Position numbers and translations under genes: made by a program
Notes under the pieces: model-generated
Told to the model about the DNA's origin: nothing
Databases searched by the model: none
Seen by the model: only the letters and a program-made list of their open reading frames with translations
In this document: one piece after another, positions 27,466 through 36,695 of the stretch
Layout of the letters: each line of letters opens with the position of its first letter
Position numbering within the stretch: the stretch's first letter is position 1
DNA from: Rahnella variigena
Lineage (GTDB): Bacteria > Pseudomonadota > Gammaproteobacteria > Enterobacterales > Enterobacteriaceae
DNA length: 64,000 nucleotides
Assembly (NCBI RefSeq): GCF_003610915.1
Contig: NZ_NSDJ01000001.1
Coordinates: 2,542,001 to 2,606,000, forward strand
Direction of reading: 5' to 3'

Positions 27466-29361
27466 ATGTTAGTCCCTCAACAGGCAGTTGATGAACAGGC
27501 TCGGCTTGCGATACTGGCTTCTCTGGGCATCTTAGATTCCCCCAGAATTGAGGAGATCGACCGTATCACCCGCATGGCTGCGCGCCAGTTTCAGGCCAAA
27601 GCCGTCGTTGTTTCACTGATTGACGCCGAGCGGCAGTGGTTTTTGTCCCATACCGGCATTGATATTAATCAGTCCCCGCGCGATACCTCATTCTGCGGTC
27701 ATACCATTCTTGAATCCGGCCCTCTGGTTGTCAGAGATGCCCGGCTGGATTTGCGGTTTCACGATAATCCCCTGGTTACCGGCGCGCCGCATATCGTGTT
27801 TTATGCCGGTTGTGCCCTGCATTCCCAGCAGGGCGTTGCACTGGGCGCGCTGTGCCTGATTGATGACCGGACGAGAGAGTGGAGCGAGGAAGACGGGCAA
27901 ACGCTGCTGGACATGACCGCGCTGGTGCAAAGCTACATTTTTCATCTGGAAAACCGGCAGTACACGGCGCGCGTAGAGGATAATCTGGCGAAAAGCGAAG
28001 CCTTATTTGAGCAGACATTTGCTCATGCCGCCGTCGGTTTTTCTCTGGTCGGGCTTGACTGGCGCTGGCTGCGTATTAATCCTCAGGTATGTAACATGCT
28101 GGGCTATGGCGAATACCAGCTCCGCAGTTGCCTGCTTCATGACGTAACCCATCCTGAAGATCTCTATGCAGAAAATATTTTGATCCCGCGTTTGCTCTCG
28201 GGTGAAATCAACAGTTTTAGCGTAGAGAAACTGCTTCAGCGATCCAATGGCAGCACGCTGTGGGTGACGCTAACCGCTTCTCTGGTGCGTAACGCAACCG
28301 GCGAGGCGCACCACTATATTGTGGTGATCAGCGACATCACTGAGCGTAAAAACATAGAACAAACGTTGTATTCGTTGCAGGGCGATCTGGAACGTCGGGT
28401 GGCTGCCCGCACCAATGAACTGCAGGTTGCGATGGATCAGTTGCATCAGGAAATTGCACAACGGCTGAACCGCGAGCGGGAACTGACGGAAAGTAAGAAC
28501 CGGCTGCGGGCGATTACCGACAACATTCCGGCACTGATTTGCCATGTTGATGCGAATGAAGAATACATTTTTGTGAACCACTTTCATGCCAGCTGGTACG
28601 GCGTGGCCGAAGATAAAGTGCGTGGGCGGCAGGTGAAGGATTTGGTGGGGCATGAGACGTACCAGCAAATCGAGCCCTATATTCGCCAGGTGTTGCAAGG
28701 CGTCGCCGTCAGTTATGACATTGAGTTACCGGGTTATTCCCGTAACGGAAAAGGGGGCGTTTTGCACACCACGCTTATCCCCTGTGATGACAGCGGTCAT
28801 GGCTACTATGGCCTTTCGACAGACATCAGCGAGATTAAAGAACTGCAGGCACAGCTGGAATTCGAGGCCAATCATGATTCGCTGACCGGACTTCCTAACC
28901 GGCGGGCATTCCAGCAATCCCTGATTTATGCGGCCAGACAACAAGAAAAAGCAGACAAAGACATAGCCTTACTTTTTTTAGACATTGATAACTTTAAAGC
29001 TTACAACGACACCTACGGGCACGAATTTGGCGATCTGATCCTGAAGTTTTTCGGACATACCTTGCGCGATAATCTGCGTTCACAGGACGTGGTTGCACGG
29101 CTGGCGGGGGATGAGTTTACCGTCCTGCTGGGCCATTTAGTGAATACGGAAAGCGACGTCAGCCGGATTTGTATCAGTCTGATGAACGCTTTCCGTAGTG
29201 TAGAACACGTGTCCGGGGTACCGGTTTCGCTGTCAGCCAGTATTGGCGTGGCGGTGGGGCGTGCGCGTCAGCCGTTGTTACCTGATACGCTGATGGCGCG
29301 CGCTGATGCCGCCATGTACCGTGCAAAACAGAGCGGGAAAGGGCGTTACTATCTCGGGTGA
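27466..29361 (+). CDS. GAF-PAS-PAS diguanylate cyclase with AGDEF active site
   Basis: A 631-residue cytosolic sensor cyclase. A GAF domain (about residues 20-165) contains DTSFCGHTI and ALGALCLIDD, typical of GAF domains in diguanylate cyclases. Two PAS domains follow (about 178-295 and 345-458), with a coiled coil between them (295-345). The GGDEF domain (about 462-631) has AGDEF at 547-551 and an intact inhibitory RxxD at 538-541 (RSQD). AGDEF variants occur in active cyclases. The stop codon lies inside an 18-bp tandem duplication. It is the last gene of the insert before dtpA. Confidence 0.9.
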   Translation: MLVPQQAVDEQARLAILASLGILDSPRIEEIDRITRMAARQFQAKAVVVSLIDAERQWFLSHTGIDINQSPRDTSFCGHTILESGPLVVRDARLDLRFHDNPLVTGAPHIVFYAGCALHSQQGVALGALCLIDDRTREWSEEDGQTLLDMTALVQSYIFHLENRQYTARVEDNLAKSEALFEQTFAHAAVGFSLVGLDWRWLRINPQVCNMLGYGEYQLRSCLLHDVTHPEDLYAENILIPRLLSGEINSFSVEKLLQRSNGSTLWVTLTASLVRNATGEAHHYIVVISDITERKNIEQTLYSLQGDLERRVAARTNELQVAMDQLHQEIAQRLNRERELTESKNRLRAITDNIPALICHVDANEEYIFVNHFHASWYGVAEDKVRGRQVKDLVGHETYQQIEPYIRQVLQGVAVSYDIELPGYSRNGKGGVLHTTLIPCDDSGHGYYGLSTDISEIKELQAQLEFEANHDSLTGLPNRRAFQQSLIYAARQQEKADKDIALLFLDIDNFKAYNDTYGHEFGDLILKFFGHTLRDNLRSQDVVARLAGDEFTVLLGHLVNTESDVSRICISLMNAFRSVEHVSGVPVSLSASIGVAVGRARQPLLPDTLMARADAAMYRAKQSGKGRYYLG

Positions 29362-29388
29362 ATCTTGAGGCTCGGGTGAATCTTGAGG
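29353..29388. repeat. 18-bp tandem duplication across the cyclase stop codon
   Basis: CTCGGGTGAATCTTGAGG occurs twice in direct succession (29353-29370 and 29371-29388), followed by a third partial, degenerate copy. The first unit contains the TGA stop (29359-29361). It looks like a recent replication-slippage duplication. Confidence 0.9.
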
Positions 29389-29438
29389 TGAATCCTGGAA
29401 TAACTTTTGTCCATAAAAGCGCGGTCATAAAAACATGG

Positions 29439-29470
29439 CCAAAAAAAACGCCTCCCGGAGGAGGCGTTCG
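29439..29470 (-). terminator. Terminator after dtpA
   Basis: Stem ACGCCTCC / GGAGGCGT with a short CGGA loop (29448-29467). On the minus strand it runs into TTTTTTTT, a classical terminator for dtpA. Confidence 0.9.
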
Positions 29471-29496
29471 TCAACCATCGAAAAGACGTTCTGCGT

Positions 29497-31011
29497 TTAC
29501 TGAGCAGCAGAAGCCAGTTCAGGTTGCTTTTCGTCAGTGTCGCGATCCAGCGTCATGCGGTGCAGCTTAGATGCAGTGACCAGCATCAGCACAGCAATCA
29601 CAGCGGTCGCAATACCAATCTGCAGGAACACGTGGCTGTAAATTGCCAGAGAGGCGTGCGCGTCTTCAATGTCTGAAGGCACTGCCGTCAGGTTCGCCAC
29701 ATAGCCCGCGATAATCGCCGCTGCTGCGGTAGTCAGGAACCATGCGCCCATGATGAAGCCCATCAGACGCTGCGGTACCAGCTGTGCAACCATCGCCAGA
29801 CCCAGACCGGAAATCATCAGCTCACCGATACTTTGCAGTGCATAGCTCAGCACCAGCCAGTTAACAGAAACGATACCCTGTTCATTAGCCAGACTTGCAC
29901 CCCATGGCAGAACCAGGAACGCGCCTGAACACAACACCATACCAATGGCAAACTTGTGCGGCATAGGCATACGGTCGCCTACTTTGGTGTAAACAGCGGC
30001 CAGAATCGGGCTGGCAACCATGATCCAGAACGGGTTCAGAGCCTGGAACTGCTCAGGCTGGAAGCTGATACCCAGCAGGTCATGGCCGACGTTGTGAATA
30101 GCAAAGAAGTTCAGGGACGTCGGCATCTGGCTGTACAGCACGAAGAACACGACGGCTTCCATCATCAGCAGGAACGCCACAATCATCTTACGACGGGCAA
30201 TACCCTTCATAGAGAAGGTTTCTTTCGCAAAGACAATAATGATACCCACAGAAACCACGCCCAGAACCATACGTGCGATAGTTTGGTTATGCAGCAACCA
30301 GCTGGACAGGAAGACCAGTGCAACCACACCGACCAGAACCATCAGCAGCTTTTTGAACTGCAGCGGGGCAAAGTCTGGTTTAGAACCCTGACGTTTTACC
30401 CATTTGCGGCAGAACATGAAGTTCACGATGGTGATCAGCATACCGACTACGCTCAGAGAGAACGCGACGCTCCAGCCATACTGCGCGGCAAGCCATGGCG
30501 TTGCCAGCATGGAGAAGAATGAGCCGATATTGACCGACATGTAATACATGGTAAAAGCGCCATCAAGACGCGGGTCATCTTTTTCGTAGCAGGTAGAAAG
30601 CAATGAGGATGGATTTGCTTTAAACAAGCCACTACCGACGGCGATAGTCGCCATACCCAGATAAACCCAGAACACTTCGTGGCCGGAATAGGCAACGAAG
30701 GAATAACCTAACGCCAGAACTATCGCGCCGAGCACGATCACGCGTTTTGAGCCCAGAACTTTATCCCCTAACCAGCCGCCGATGGCCACGAAGCCGTAAA
30801 CCAGCGCACTGAAAGAGGAGAACAGGGTGATGGAGTCAGCTTCACTCAGGCCAAGCATTTTGACCAGGTAAACCGCCATGATCCCTTGCAGGCCGTAATA
30901 ACCGAAACGTTCCCACAATTCGATGGAGAAGATCAGATAAAACGCTTTTGGCTGTTTGAAGGCGTTCAGACTCACGCTTTCATTATTGGGTGTTTTGTTT
31001 GCAGTTGACAC
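29497..31011 (-). CDS. dtpA: Dipeptide/tripeptide permease DtpA (POT family)
   Basis: A 504-residue proton-coupled oligopeptide transporter with about 14 transmembrane helices in the inner membrane. The POT signature ExxER is seen in [10 protein letters not shown] on helix 1. PTR family motifs [15 protein letters not shown] and the segment [12 protein letters not shown] are conserved. Length and sequence fit E. coli DtpA (TppB), which follows gstA there. Start at 31011 with GAGGTACG upstream. Its long upstream region holds two inverted repeats; regulation by OmpR is known in enteric bacteria but I did not assign a site. Confidence 0.96.
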   Translation of the reverse strand: MSTANKTPNNESVSLNAFKQPKAFYLIFSIELWERFGYYGLQGIMAVYLVKMLGLSEADSITLFSSFSALVYGFVAIGGWLGDKVLGSKRVIVLGAIVLALGYSFVAYSGHEVFWVYLGMATIAVGSGLFKANPSSLLSTCYEKDDPRLDGAFTMYYMSVNIGSFFSMLATPWLAAQYGWSVAFSLSVVGMLITIVNFMFCRKWVKRQGSKPDFAPLQFKKLLMVLVGVVALVFLSSWLLHNQTIARMVLGVVSVGIIIVFAKETFSMKGIARRKMIVAFLLMMEAVVFFVLYSQMPTSLNFFAIHNVGHDLLGISFQPEQFQALNPFWIMVASPILAAVYTKVGDRMPMPHKFAIGMVLCSGAFLVLPWGASLANEQGIVSVNWLVLSYALQSIGELMISGLGLAMVAQLVPQRLMGFIMGAWFLTTAAAAIIAGYVANLTAVPSDIEDAHASLAIYSHVFLQIGIATAVIAVLMLVTASKLHRMTLDRDTDEKQPELASAAQ

Positions 31012-31314
31012 TCGTACCTCTGTTTATTCCTTCTGCCTGTGATAGAGCAGAAACGCATAAGTGGCGCGAAATAAGCACCCTTTGCATTGTTATAAGATGG
31101 GATGACGGCTGGTAATGTTCACTATCTTCGTAAATGAGGCAAGGAGTTTGACATATGCCGTTACATTTAACTTATCCGGCCTGATTAAACTGTGTTCGAA
31201 ATGTTATGCAGAATTAACGTTTATGTTTTCTAAATAGACGATGTGAATATGTTGTATAAATAATATTCCACATTCTAAAATTGTTATTGTTTTTCTGAAA
31301 AAGTCTTAACTGGA

Positions 31315-31340
31315 TTATTCACCCATTCAGCGGTGAATAA
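31315..31340. repeat. Perfect 9-bp inverted repeat upstream of dtpA
   Basis: TTATTCACC (31315-31323) and GGTGAATAA (31332-31340) flank an 8-base spacer. A third GTGAATA follows at 31344. The spacing suits a dimeric regulator. It is 304 bases from the dtpA start. Confidence 0.55.
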
Positions 31341-31531
31341 ACAGTGAATACGTCTGGATTGTGACGCCATTTACGGGGTTTTATGAAACGGAAAAACAAC
31401 GCTGCGCAGGTATTCAGAACGATGCATAGTCTAGTGTGATCTGCATCCCGTTTTAACACTAAATTTCCGATTGAAAATAAGATTAGTACGACTTGTGGCG
31501 GTTAGGGGGCGGGGGTATTTACATTTGGCTT

Positions 31532-31558
31532 GTCCGGCAGGGGAAAATCCTGCCGGAC
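31532..31558. terminator. GC-rich hairpin beyond the CMD-domain gene
   Basis: Perfect 10-bp stem GTCCGGCAGG / CCTGCCGGAC with a 7-base loop, 37 bases past the stop of the minus-strand gene. There is no T-run, so termination efficiency is uncertain. Confidence 0.65.
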
Positions 31559-31595
31559 TGAAACGGAACAGCATGAAGGGAATCGCGGACTGGGC

Positions 31596-32798
31596 TTACC
31601 GGTTCAGGGTATCTCCCAGCGTCTGGATCAGACGGTTTGACCAGCTGAACAGCGCGGCAGTCAGCAGGATATCCAGAGATTGTGTTGCCGAATAACCGGC
31701 ATCTGATAATCCGTGCAACTGGCGTGCATCAAAACGTTCCGGTGTGCGGGTCAGCGTAATAACGGCATCCAGCAGTGCGGCTTCTTTTCTGTCGGACAGC
31801 GTTTTCGACAATGCATCAACTGCATCGTCGCGATGATTTTCTTCGAACAGGGAACCGATAATGGCTTTGTTGCCGTTAGCTTCCAGATACAGACGACCGT
31901 GGATCCCTGCGCAATACAGGCAGCCATTTAACTGCGAGGTCGCCACAGCAGACAGTTCACGCCAGGCCGCTTTCGGGCGCTCACCGGCCTGCATCACGTG
32001 ATTAAAGACGGCTGAGAATTCACTCAGCGCGTCGGCGTCATGCACCAGCAGCGTATAAAAAGATGAAGACCGCGCATCGGGCGCGATCAAATCCAGAACA
32101 TCCTGCTGATGCTTGCTGGCAGTTTCTGGTGCCACTTCCGGCAGCCTTGATTTCCATTGCAGCATGGCCAGAGAAAATCCTTTCTGCTCGCAGCCTTCAG
32201 GCGCAGGGAAGCCGGGGAGCACGGCGGCGGCACGCCCGCGCAGACCATTCACAACGGCCAGCACTCGCGCCTGATAACTGACAAAACCGATCAGCTGCGT
32301 AAATGTCACAATATCCCGCGTACTGAATCCGACGTGGCTGAGCTGATCCAGCATGGACGGCGTGATAAGCGTAGGCTGAGTGGCGAGTAACCGGGCGAAC
32401 TGAGTGATATGAGTCTGGCGGATATTACTTTCACGGGAGGCATCAGGGCTGGAGAGCGGGGCGAGGCGGGCGGCGTAGTGGCTACAAAGTGATTGTACGC
32501 CGGTCACCTGCGCAACGGTCAGCGCACTGCTCAGACGGTCATATAAAGAAAGCGTTTCTGTACGCGATACGCTGAGATTATCCGGGAAAAGCAACTCGTA
32601 GCAGGCGCGGGAAGCACGCAGAAGTTTCTGGCGTTCGTTGAGCAGCTGGCGAAGTGTCGGATCAAGCTGATTATCCAGCCCGAGCAGAAAGCGATCCTGA
32701 ACTAACGCAGCATGGGGATCAAGCGGCAGGTGACCATACTGGCTGGATTGTGTTTCATGATACCAGCCGCTGTGCGCGGCCTTGCGTTGTTGTTCCAT
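31596..32798 (-). CDS. Two-domain CMD/AhpD-like peroxidase-family protein
   Basis: A 400-residue protein made of two carboxymuconolactone decarboxylase (CMD)-fold parts. The N-terminal part (about 20-200) has the fold-typical helices but lacks a CxxC. The C-terminal part (about 225-395) has the AhpD-type redox site CLYCAGIH: Cys293, Cys296 and His300. It looks like a fusion of the separate CMD and alkylhydroperoxidase-domain proteins that in other bacteria accompany peptide-type ABC transporters and FMN monooxygenases. Here it is a single gene next to the sap operon, on the same strand and downstream of it, after a terminator. A peroxide or thiol redox role is inferred. Confidence 0.8.
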   Translation of the reverse strand: MEQQRKAAHSGWYHETQSSQYGHLPLDPHAALVQDRFLLGLDNQLDPTLRQLLNERQKLLRASRACYELLFPDNLSVSRTETLSLYDRLSSALTVAQVTGVQSLCSHYAARLAPLSSPDASRESNIRQTHITQFARLLATQPTLITPSMLDQLSHVGFSTRDIVTFTQLIGFVSYQARVLAVVNGLRGRAAAVLPGFPAPEGCEQKGFSLAMLQWKSRLPEVAPETASKHQQDVLDLIAPDARSSSFYTLLVHDADALSEFSAVFNHVMQAGERPKAAWRELSAVATSQLNGCLYCAGIHGRLYLEANGNKAIIGSLFEENHRDDAVDALSKTLSDRKEAALLDAVITLTRTPERFDARQLHGLSDAGYSATQSLDILLTAALFSWSNRLIQTLGDTLNR

Positions 32799-32984
32799 GA
32801 ACGGGTCCTTTGCTTCAAGCCTGGCATCCAGGCAAATTATCAGACCCTATCCTTGCCGATACTGTTGTCGATATAAAATAATGTTAAGCGATAAATCATA
32901 TCTAAAAGGAATAGAAAACGGCAAATATGCCAGAGGAACGGGTTTGGTCGCGAATTTCATCGGCAATTTACCCGATTGCAAAGA

Positions 32985-33015
32985 TAAAAAACGGCGCCCG
33001 TTTAAGGCACCGTTG
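32985..33015 (-). terminator. Terminator after the sap operon
   Basis: On the minus strand AACGGTGCC pairs with GGCGCCGTT (one G-U) around a 7-base loop and runs into TTTTTTA. It lies 37 bases after sapF. Confidence 0.85.
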
Positions 33016-33051
33016 GGTATTCAGTCTGTTAATCGCTGCTTCTGCTACGCA

Positions 33052-33861
33052 CTAATTTCCATCGCGCCGCCAGGCATCTGCCGTGAGTGCTTCACCAAAG
33101 TGACTGGCGATCAGCCTTTTTGTCAGGTCATGCAGCGGTGCGGCCAGCACTTCGGCAGTATTGCCGCGCTCGACCACTTCACCTTCATGCATCACCAAAA
33201 CCTGATCACTGATGTGTTTCATCATGCCAAGGTGCTGGGTGACATAGATGTATGAGATGCCTTGTTTTTCCTGCAGCTCAAGCATCATGTTGATGATTTG
33301 CGAACGCATGGACATATCCAGAGACGCCAGCGCTTCATCGGCAACAATCACTTTGGGTTGCAGGATCAGTGCGCGCGCCAGGGCAACGCTCTGCTTCTGA
33401 CCGGACGCCAGCATGTGCGGATAATAATTCGCGTGGTCCGGCAGCATACCGACCAGCCGCAGGGTCTGGTTGATGCGTTGTTCACGCTGCTGCGCGTCCA
33501 TTTCACTGTTGAGGCGTAATGGCGCTTCGAGCAACTGACCAATTCGCTGACGTGGATTGAGCGATGTGCTGGGATCCTGAAAAATCATACGGATTTGCTG
33601 GCTGCGGAAACGGTAATCGCGAAACGCCAGGGGATGATCATCAATCAGAATTTCGCCGCCGCTTGGTTCAACCATGCCGGAGAGCATTTTCGCCAGTGTC
33701 GATTTCCCTGAGCCGTTTTCACCGATGATCGCCAGCGTTTGTTTTTCACGCAGGGTAAAGCTGACCGGTTTCACCGCATCCAGATTCATCCTGCGGAACA
33801 AACCGGTGCGATAACGGAACGTTTTGCTCAGATTACGGACTTCGAGCAGGGTTTCGCCCAT
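33052..33861 (-). CDS. sapF: Sap peptide ABC transporter ATPase SapF
   Basis: A 269-residue ATPase of the dipeptide/oligopeptide family, last gene of sapABCDF. Walker A is GENGSGKST, the Q-loop is MIFQDPSTSLNPRQR and Walker B is VIVADEALASLD. The signature is degenerate (LASGQKQ instead of LSGGQ), as in E. coli SapF. The start at 33861 ([18 protein letters not shown]) overlaps the sapD stop by one base (TAATG), implying translational coupling. A longer frame from 33942 runs into sapD and is rejected. Sap systems confer resistance to antimicrobial peptides; in E. coli SapBCDF is also linked to putrescine export. Confidence 0.96.
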   Translation of the reverse strand: MGETLLEVRNLSKTFRYRTGLFRRMNLDAVKPVSFTLREKQTLAIIGENGSGKSTLAKMLSGMVEPSGGEILIDDHPLAFRDYRFRSQQIRMIFQDPSTSLNPRQRIGQLLEAPLRLNSEMDAQQREQRINQTLRLVGMLPDHANYYPHMLASGQKQSVALARALILQPKVIVADEALASLDMSMRSQIINMMLELQEKQGISYIYVTQHLGMMKHISDQVLVMHEGEVVERGNTAEVLAAPLHDLTKRLIASHFGEALTADAWRRDGN

Positions 33862-34853
33862 TATTGCTCCTCCATGTTCAGCGGGAAGTGGCAGGCGTAA
33901 GCATGTGTTTTTGCCAGACGCAGACGCGGCGTTTCGATGCATTTTTTCTGCGCGTAAGGGCAGCGTGGCCCCAGACGACAGCCGATCGGCAGATGTTCCA
34001 GAGAAGGAATCGCCCCCGGCAGCGTATTCAGCCGGCTTTTATGTGGCAGGGAACGGCCAAAATCAGGCATCGCGCGGATCAGTGCCTGCGTGTAAGGATG
34101 ATGCGGTGCAGACAGCAGTTCTTCACACACCGCGCTCTCAACGGTCTGACCGCAATACAACACGTTTATGCGGTTCGCCCATTTACTCATCATTTGCAGG
34201 TCGTGGCTGATCAGCAAAATCGTGGTGTTATTGTTCTGATTCAGCCGGGACAGCAGGCGGAAAATCTGCGCCTGTGTGGTCGGCTCCATGGCATTTGTGG
34301 GCTCATCGGCAATCAGTAAACGCGGCTGATTCGCCAGGGCGATGGCGATCATCACTTTCTGGCATTCACCTTCAGTCAGTTCGTACGGATAACTGGCCAT
34401 AATGTCTTTGTGATCTTTAATCCCCACGCGGTGCAGCAGCTCAATGGCGCGTTTTTTACGCCACTTCCAGCGCTGATACCAGCGGCCTTTATAGGTCCAG
34501 CCGGGGATCGCCTGAATTAACTGACGGCCAATACTCTCTGAAGGATCGAGACAGGATTGTGGCTCCTGAAAAATCATCGACACGTTTTGCCCGACCAGTT
34601 TGCGGCGCTCGCGTGGCGACAGCTGCAACAGGTCGATGTTATCAAAGCGCATACGGTCTGCCGTCACGCGCCAGTTATCTTTGGTTACGCCGCAGATAGC
34701 TTTGGCAATCAGGCTTTTGCCTGAACCAGATTCACCCACCAGCCCGCGGATTTCACCGGCATTCAGCGTCATGCTGACGCGGTCAACCGCTTTGACCGGC
34801 CCGTCGGCAGTCATAAATTCAATGGTCAGATTGCGGATATCGAGTAAAGGCAT
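33861..34853 (-). CDS. sapD: Sap peptide ABC transporter ATPase SapD
   Basis: A 330-residue ATPase pairing with SapF. Walker A is GESGSGKSL, Walker [13 protein letters not shown]. The signature is the unusual LTEGECQKV, as in E. coli SapD. The C-terminal oligopeptide-type extension has the Cys-containing block [14 protein letters not shown], which in related ATPases can bind an Fe-S cluster. SapD also supports ATP-dependent potassium uptake via Trk in E. coli. The start overlaps the sapC stop by one base. Transcribed as part of sapABCDF. Confidence 0.97.
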   Translation of the reverse strand: MPLLDIRNLTIEFMTADGPVKAVDRVSMTLNAGEIRGLVGESGSGKSLIAKAICGVTKDNWRVTADRMRFDNIDLLQLSPRERRKLVGQNVSMIFQEPQSCLDPSESIGRQLIQAIPGWTYKGRWYQRWKWRKKRAIELLHRVGIKDHKDIMASYPYELTEGECQKVMIAIALANQPRLLIADEPTNAMEPTTQAQIFRLLSRLNQNNNTTILLISHDLQMMSKWANRINVLYCGQTVESAVCEELLSAPHHPYTQALIRAMPDFGRSLPHKSRLNTLPGAIPSLEHLPIGCRLGPRCPYAQKKCIETPRLRLAKTHAYACHFPLNMEEQ

Positions 34854-35743
34854 TATTCCACTCCCGCATTAATCGCCCGACGCACACCGTCACCCAGCAG
34901 GTTGATCAGCAACACGCTGATGAGAATGGCGGCACCCGGCAGCATGACGGTCCACGGCGCGACATACACCAGTTCAAGTGAATCGCCGAGCATCGCTCCC
35001 CATTCCGGAGAAGGTAATTGTGCGCCCAAATCCAGAAAGCCTAACGCGGCGATATCCAGAATCGCCATCGACAAGGCGCGGGTAAATTCCGTTGCCAGCA
35101 CCGCCACAATATTGGGCAATACGGCATAACGCAGAATCTGCCACGTCGATGCGCCGTCAAGACGTACCGCAACCACATATTCTTTTTCCAGCTCGTCATG
35201 TACCGCGCTGTAAATGGTGCGTGAAATGCGTGGCAACAGCGCCAGCCAGACGGCCAGCATCGCGTGCTCGAGTTTCGGGCCGATAAAGGCCACCACTACA
35301 ATCGCCAGCAGCAGGGAAGGGATCGAAAGCAGCGTATCCAGAATATGGTTAAGAATGGCTGATTTCAGCCCGCGGGTGATCCCCGCCAGCACGCCAATAA
35401 TAACGCCACACAGCGAGGCCGCGAGGGTAATCACCAGCGCACCACCGATAGTCGGTGCCGCACCTGTTAACATCCGGCTGAGTAAATCTCGCCCCAGATC
35501 GTCCGTGCCGAGGAAGAATGACACGTTGCCGTAGCGCGACCATGAAGGCGGCAGCAACTGGTAGCCGAGAAATTGCTGGTCGAGCGCGTAAGGCGCCAGC
35601 AGATGGCCGAAAATACACAAAAACAACAATCCGAGCACGCCATAAAAGCCGATCATTGACAGCGTGTCGCGATAGAAAATCCCCCACGTGTGGCGCAGCG
35701 GACTGGGTACTTGTTTTTCGCGGTATACATTATCGAAGGGCAT
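34853..35743 (-). CDS. sapC: Sap peptide ABC transporter permease SapC
   Basis: A 296-residue inner-membrane permease of the DppC/OppC family with about six helices. The N-terminal extension begins [16 protein letters not shown]. The EAA-like coupling loop ([22 protein letters not shown]) near residues 190-215 contacts the ATPases. Its start overlaps the end of sapB by 14 bases and its stop overlaps the sapD start, so translation of the operon is tightly coupled. Confidence 0.97.
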   Translation of the reverse strand: MPFDNVYREKQVPSPLRHTWGIFYRDTLSMIGFYGVLGLLFLCIFGHLLAPYALDQQFLGYQLLPPSWSRYGNVSFFLGTDDLGRDLLSRMLTGAAPTIGGALVITLAASLCGVIIGVLAGITRGLKSAILNHILDTLLSIPSLLLAIVVVAFIGPKLEHAMLAVWLALLPRISRTIYSAVHDELEKEYVVAVRLDGASTWQILRYAVLPNIVAVLATEFTRALSMAILDIAALGFLDLGAQLPSPEWGAMLGDSLELVYVAPWTVMLPGAAILISVLLINLLGDGVRRAINAGVE

Positions 35744-36695
35744 ACCATTCCTTATGTTTCAATGGATTCATCAATGCACCGAGAATGTCAGAAAGCACGT
35801 TAACCACAATCACCAGCGATCCGACCACCATCACGCCTGCGGAAATCGCGGCGTAGTCCTGCTGGCGGATAGCATTAATCAGCCAGCGGCCAATCCCCGG
35901 CCAGTTAAAGACCACTTCAGTGATCATCGCCAGCGTCAGCATGGTTGAAAATTGCAGACCGAGCTTAGGAATGATTGGCGGCAGCGCGTTGTGCAGTACA
36001 TGACGGCGGATAATCGTAAACCGTGACAAACCGCGCGTGGCGGCGGCTTTCACGTAGTTTTTCGCCAGCACATCGTCGGTGGAAATTCGCATCAGACGGA
36101 TAACTTCCGTCGTCGGCGCAACGGCCAGCGCAGCAATCGGCAAAATCATATGGCGGATGGCACTCATGATCATCTCATGGCGATAAGGTGAATCTGACAG
36201 CCACGCATCCACCAGCGTCAGGCCGGTAACGGTTTTCAGCTGATAGAGTAAATCAAGGCGACCGGATACCGGCAACCAGCCGAGTTGCATCGAGAAGAAC
36301 AGCATCAGCAATACGGCCAGCCAGAATACCGGAATGGAAAAGCCGAGCAGGGCAAGGCTGCTGATCGCCACATCCGGCCATTTCCCGCGCATGACACCCG
36401 CCAGAATACCCAGCGGAATTCCCACTATTAACGCCAGCGCAAAAGCCAGCACGCACAGTTCCATGGTCGCCGGGAATACGGCTTTGAGCTGATAGGTAAT
36501 ACTTTCGCCGTTAATACTCGACACGCCAAAATCAAACTGGCAGATGCCCATAAAATAGAAACGGTAAGCATCCCATAATGACGCACCGCGCAACGGCGCG
36601 TTGGGCGTAAAATAGCTCAGGCTGAACGCCACCAGGCTGAGTAAGAACAGCGTGGCGATCAGCAGCAATATGCGACGTAACGTGAAGATAATCAT
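35730..36695 (-). CDS. sapB: Sap peptide ABC transporter permease SapB
   Basis: A 321-residue permease of the DppB/OppB family. The first helix is at residues 9-29. The EAA-like loop [20 protein letters not shown] and the conserved [23 protein letters not shown] are present. It overlaps sapA by 4 bases (ATGA) and sapC by 14 bases. It forms the membrane channel with SapC. Confidence 0.97.
   Translation of the reverse strand: MIIFTLRRILLLIATLFLLSLVAFSLSYFTPNAPLRGASLWDAYRFYFMGICQFDFGVSSINGESITYQLKAVFPATMELCVLAFALALIVGIPLGILAGVMRGKWPDVAISSLALLGFSIPVFWLAVLLMLFFSMQLGWLPVSGRLDLLYQLKTVTGLTLVDAWLSDSPYRHEMIMSAIRHMILPIAALAVAPTTEVIRLMRISTDDVLAKNYVKAAATRGLSRFTIIRRHVLHNALPPIIPKLGLQFSTMLTLAMITEVVFNWPGIGRWLINAIRQQDYAAISAGVMVVGSLVIVVNVLSDILGALMNPLKHKEWYALR

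Larger units (their letters stand above)
31012..31595. other. Long dtpA upstream/intergenic region
   Basis: 584 bases without a supported gene. It includes the dtpA promoter (read leftwards), an AT-rich segment at about 31190-31300, a perfect 9-bp inverted repeat (31315-31340) and a GC-rich hairpin (31532-31558) after the neighbouring gene. Short ORFs seen here lack ribosome binding sites. Confidence 0.5.
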
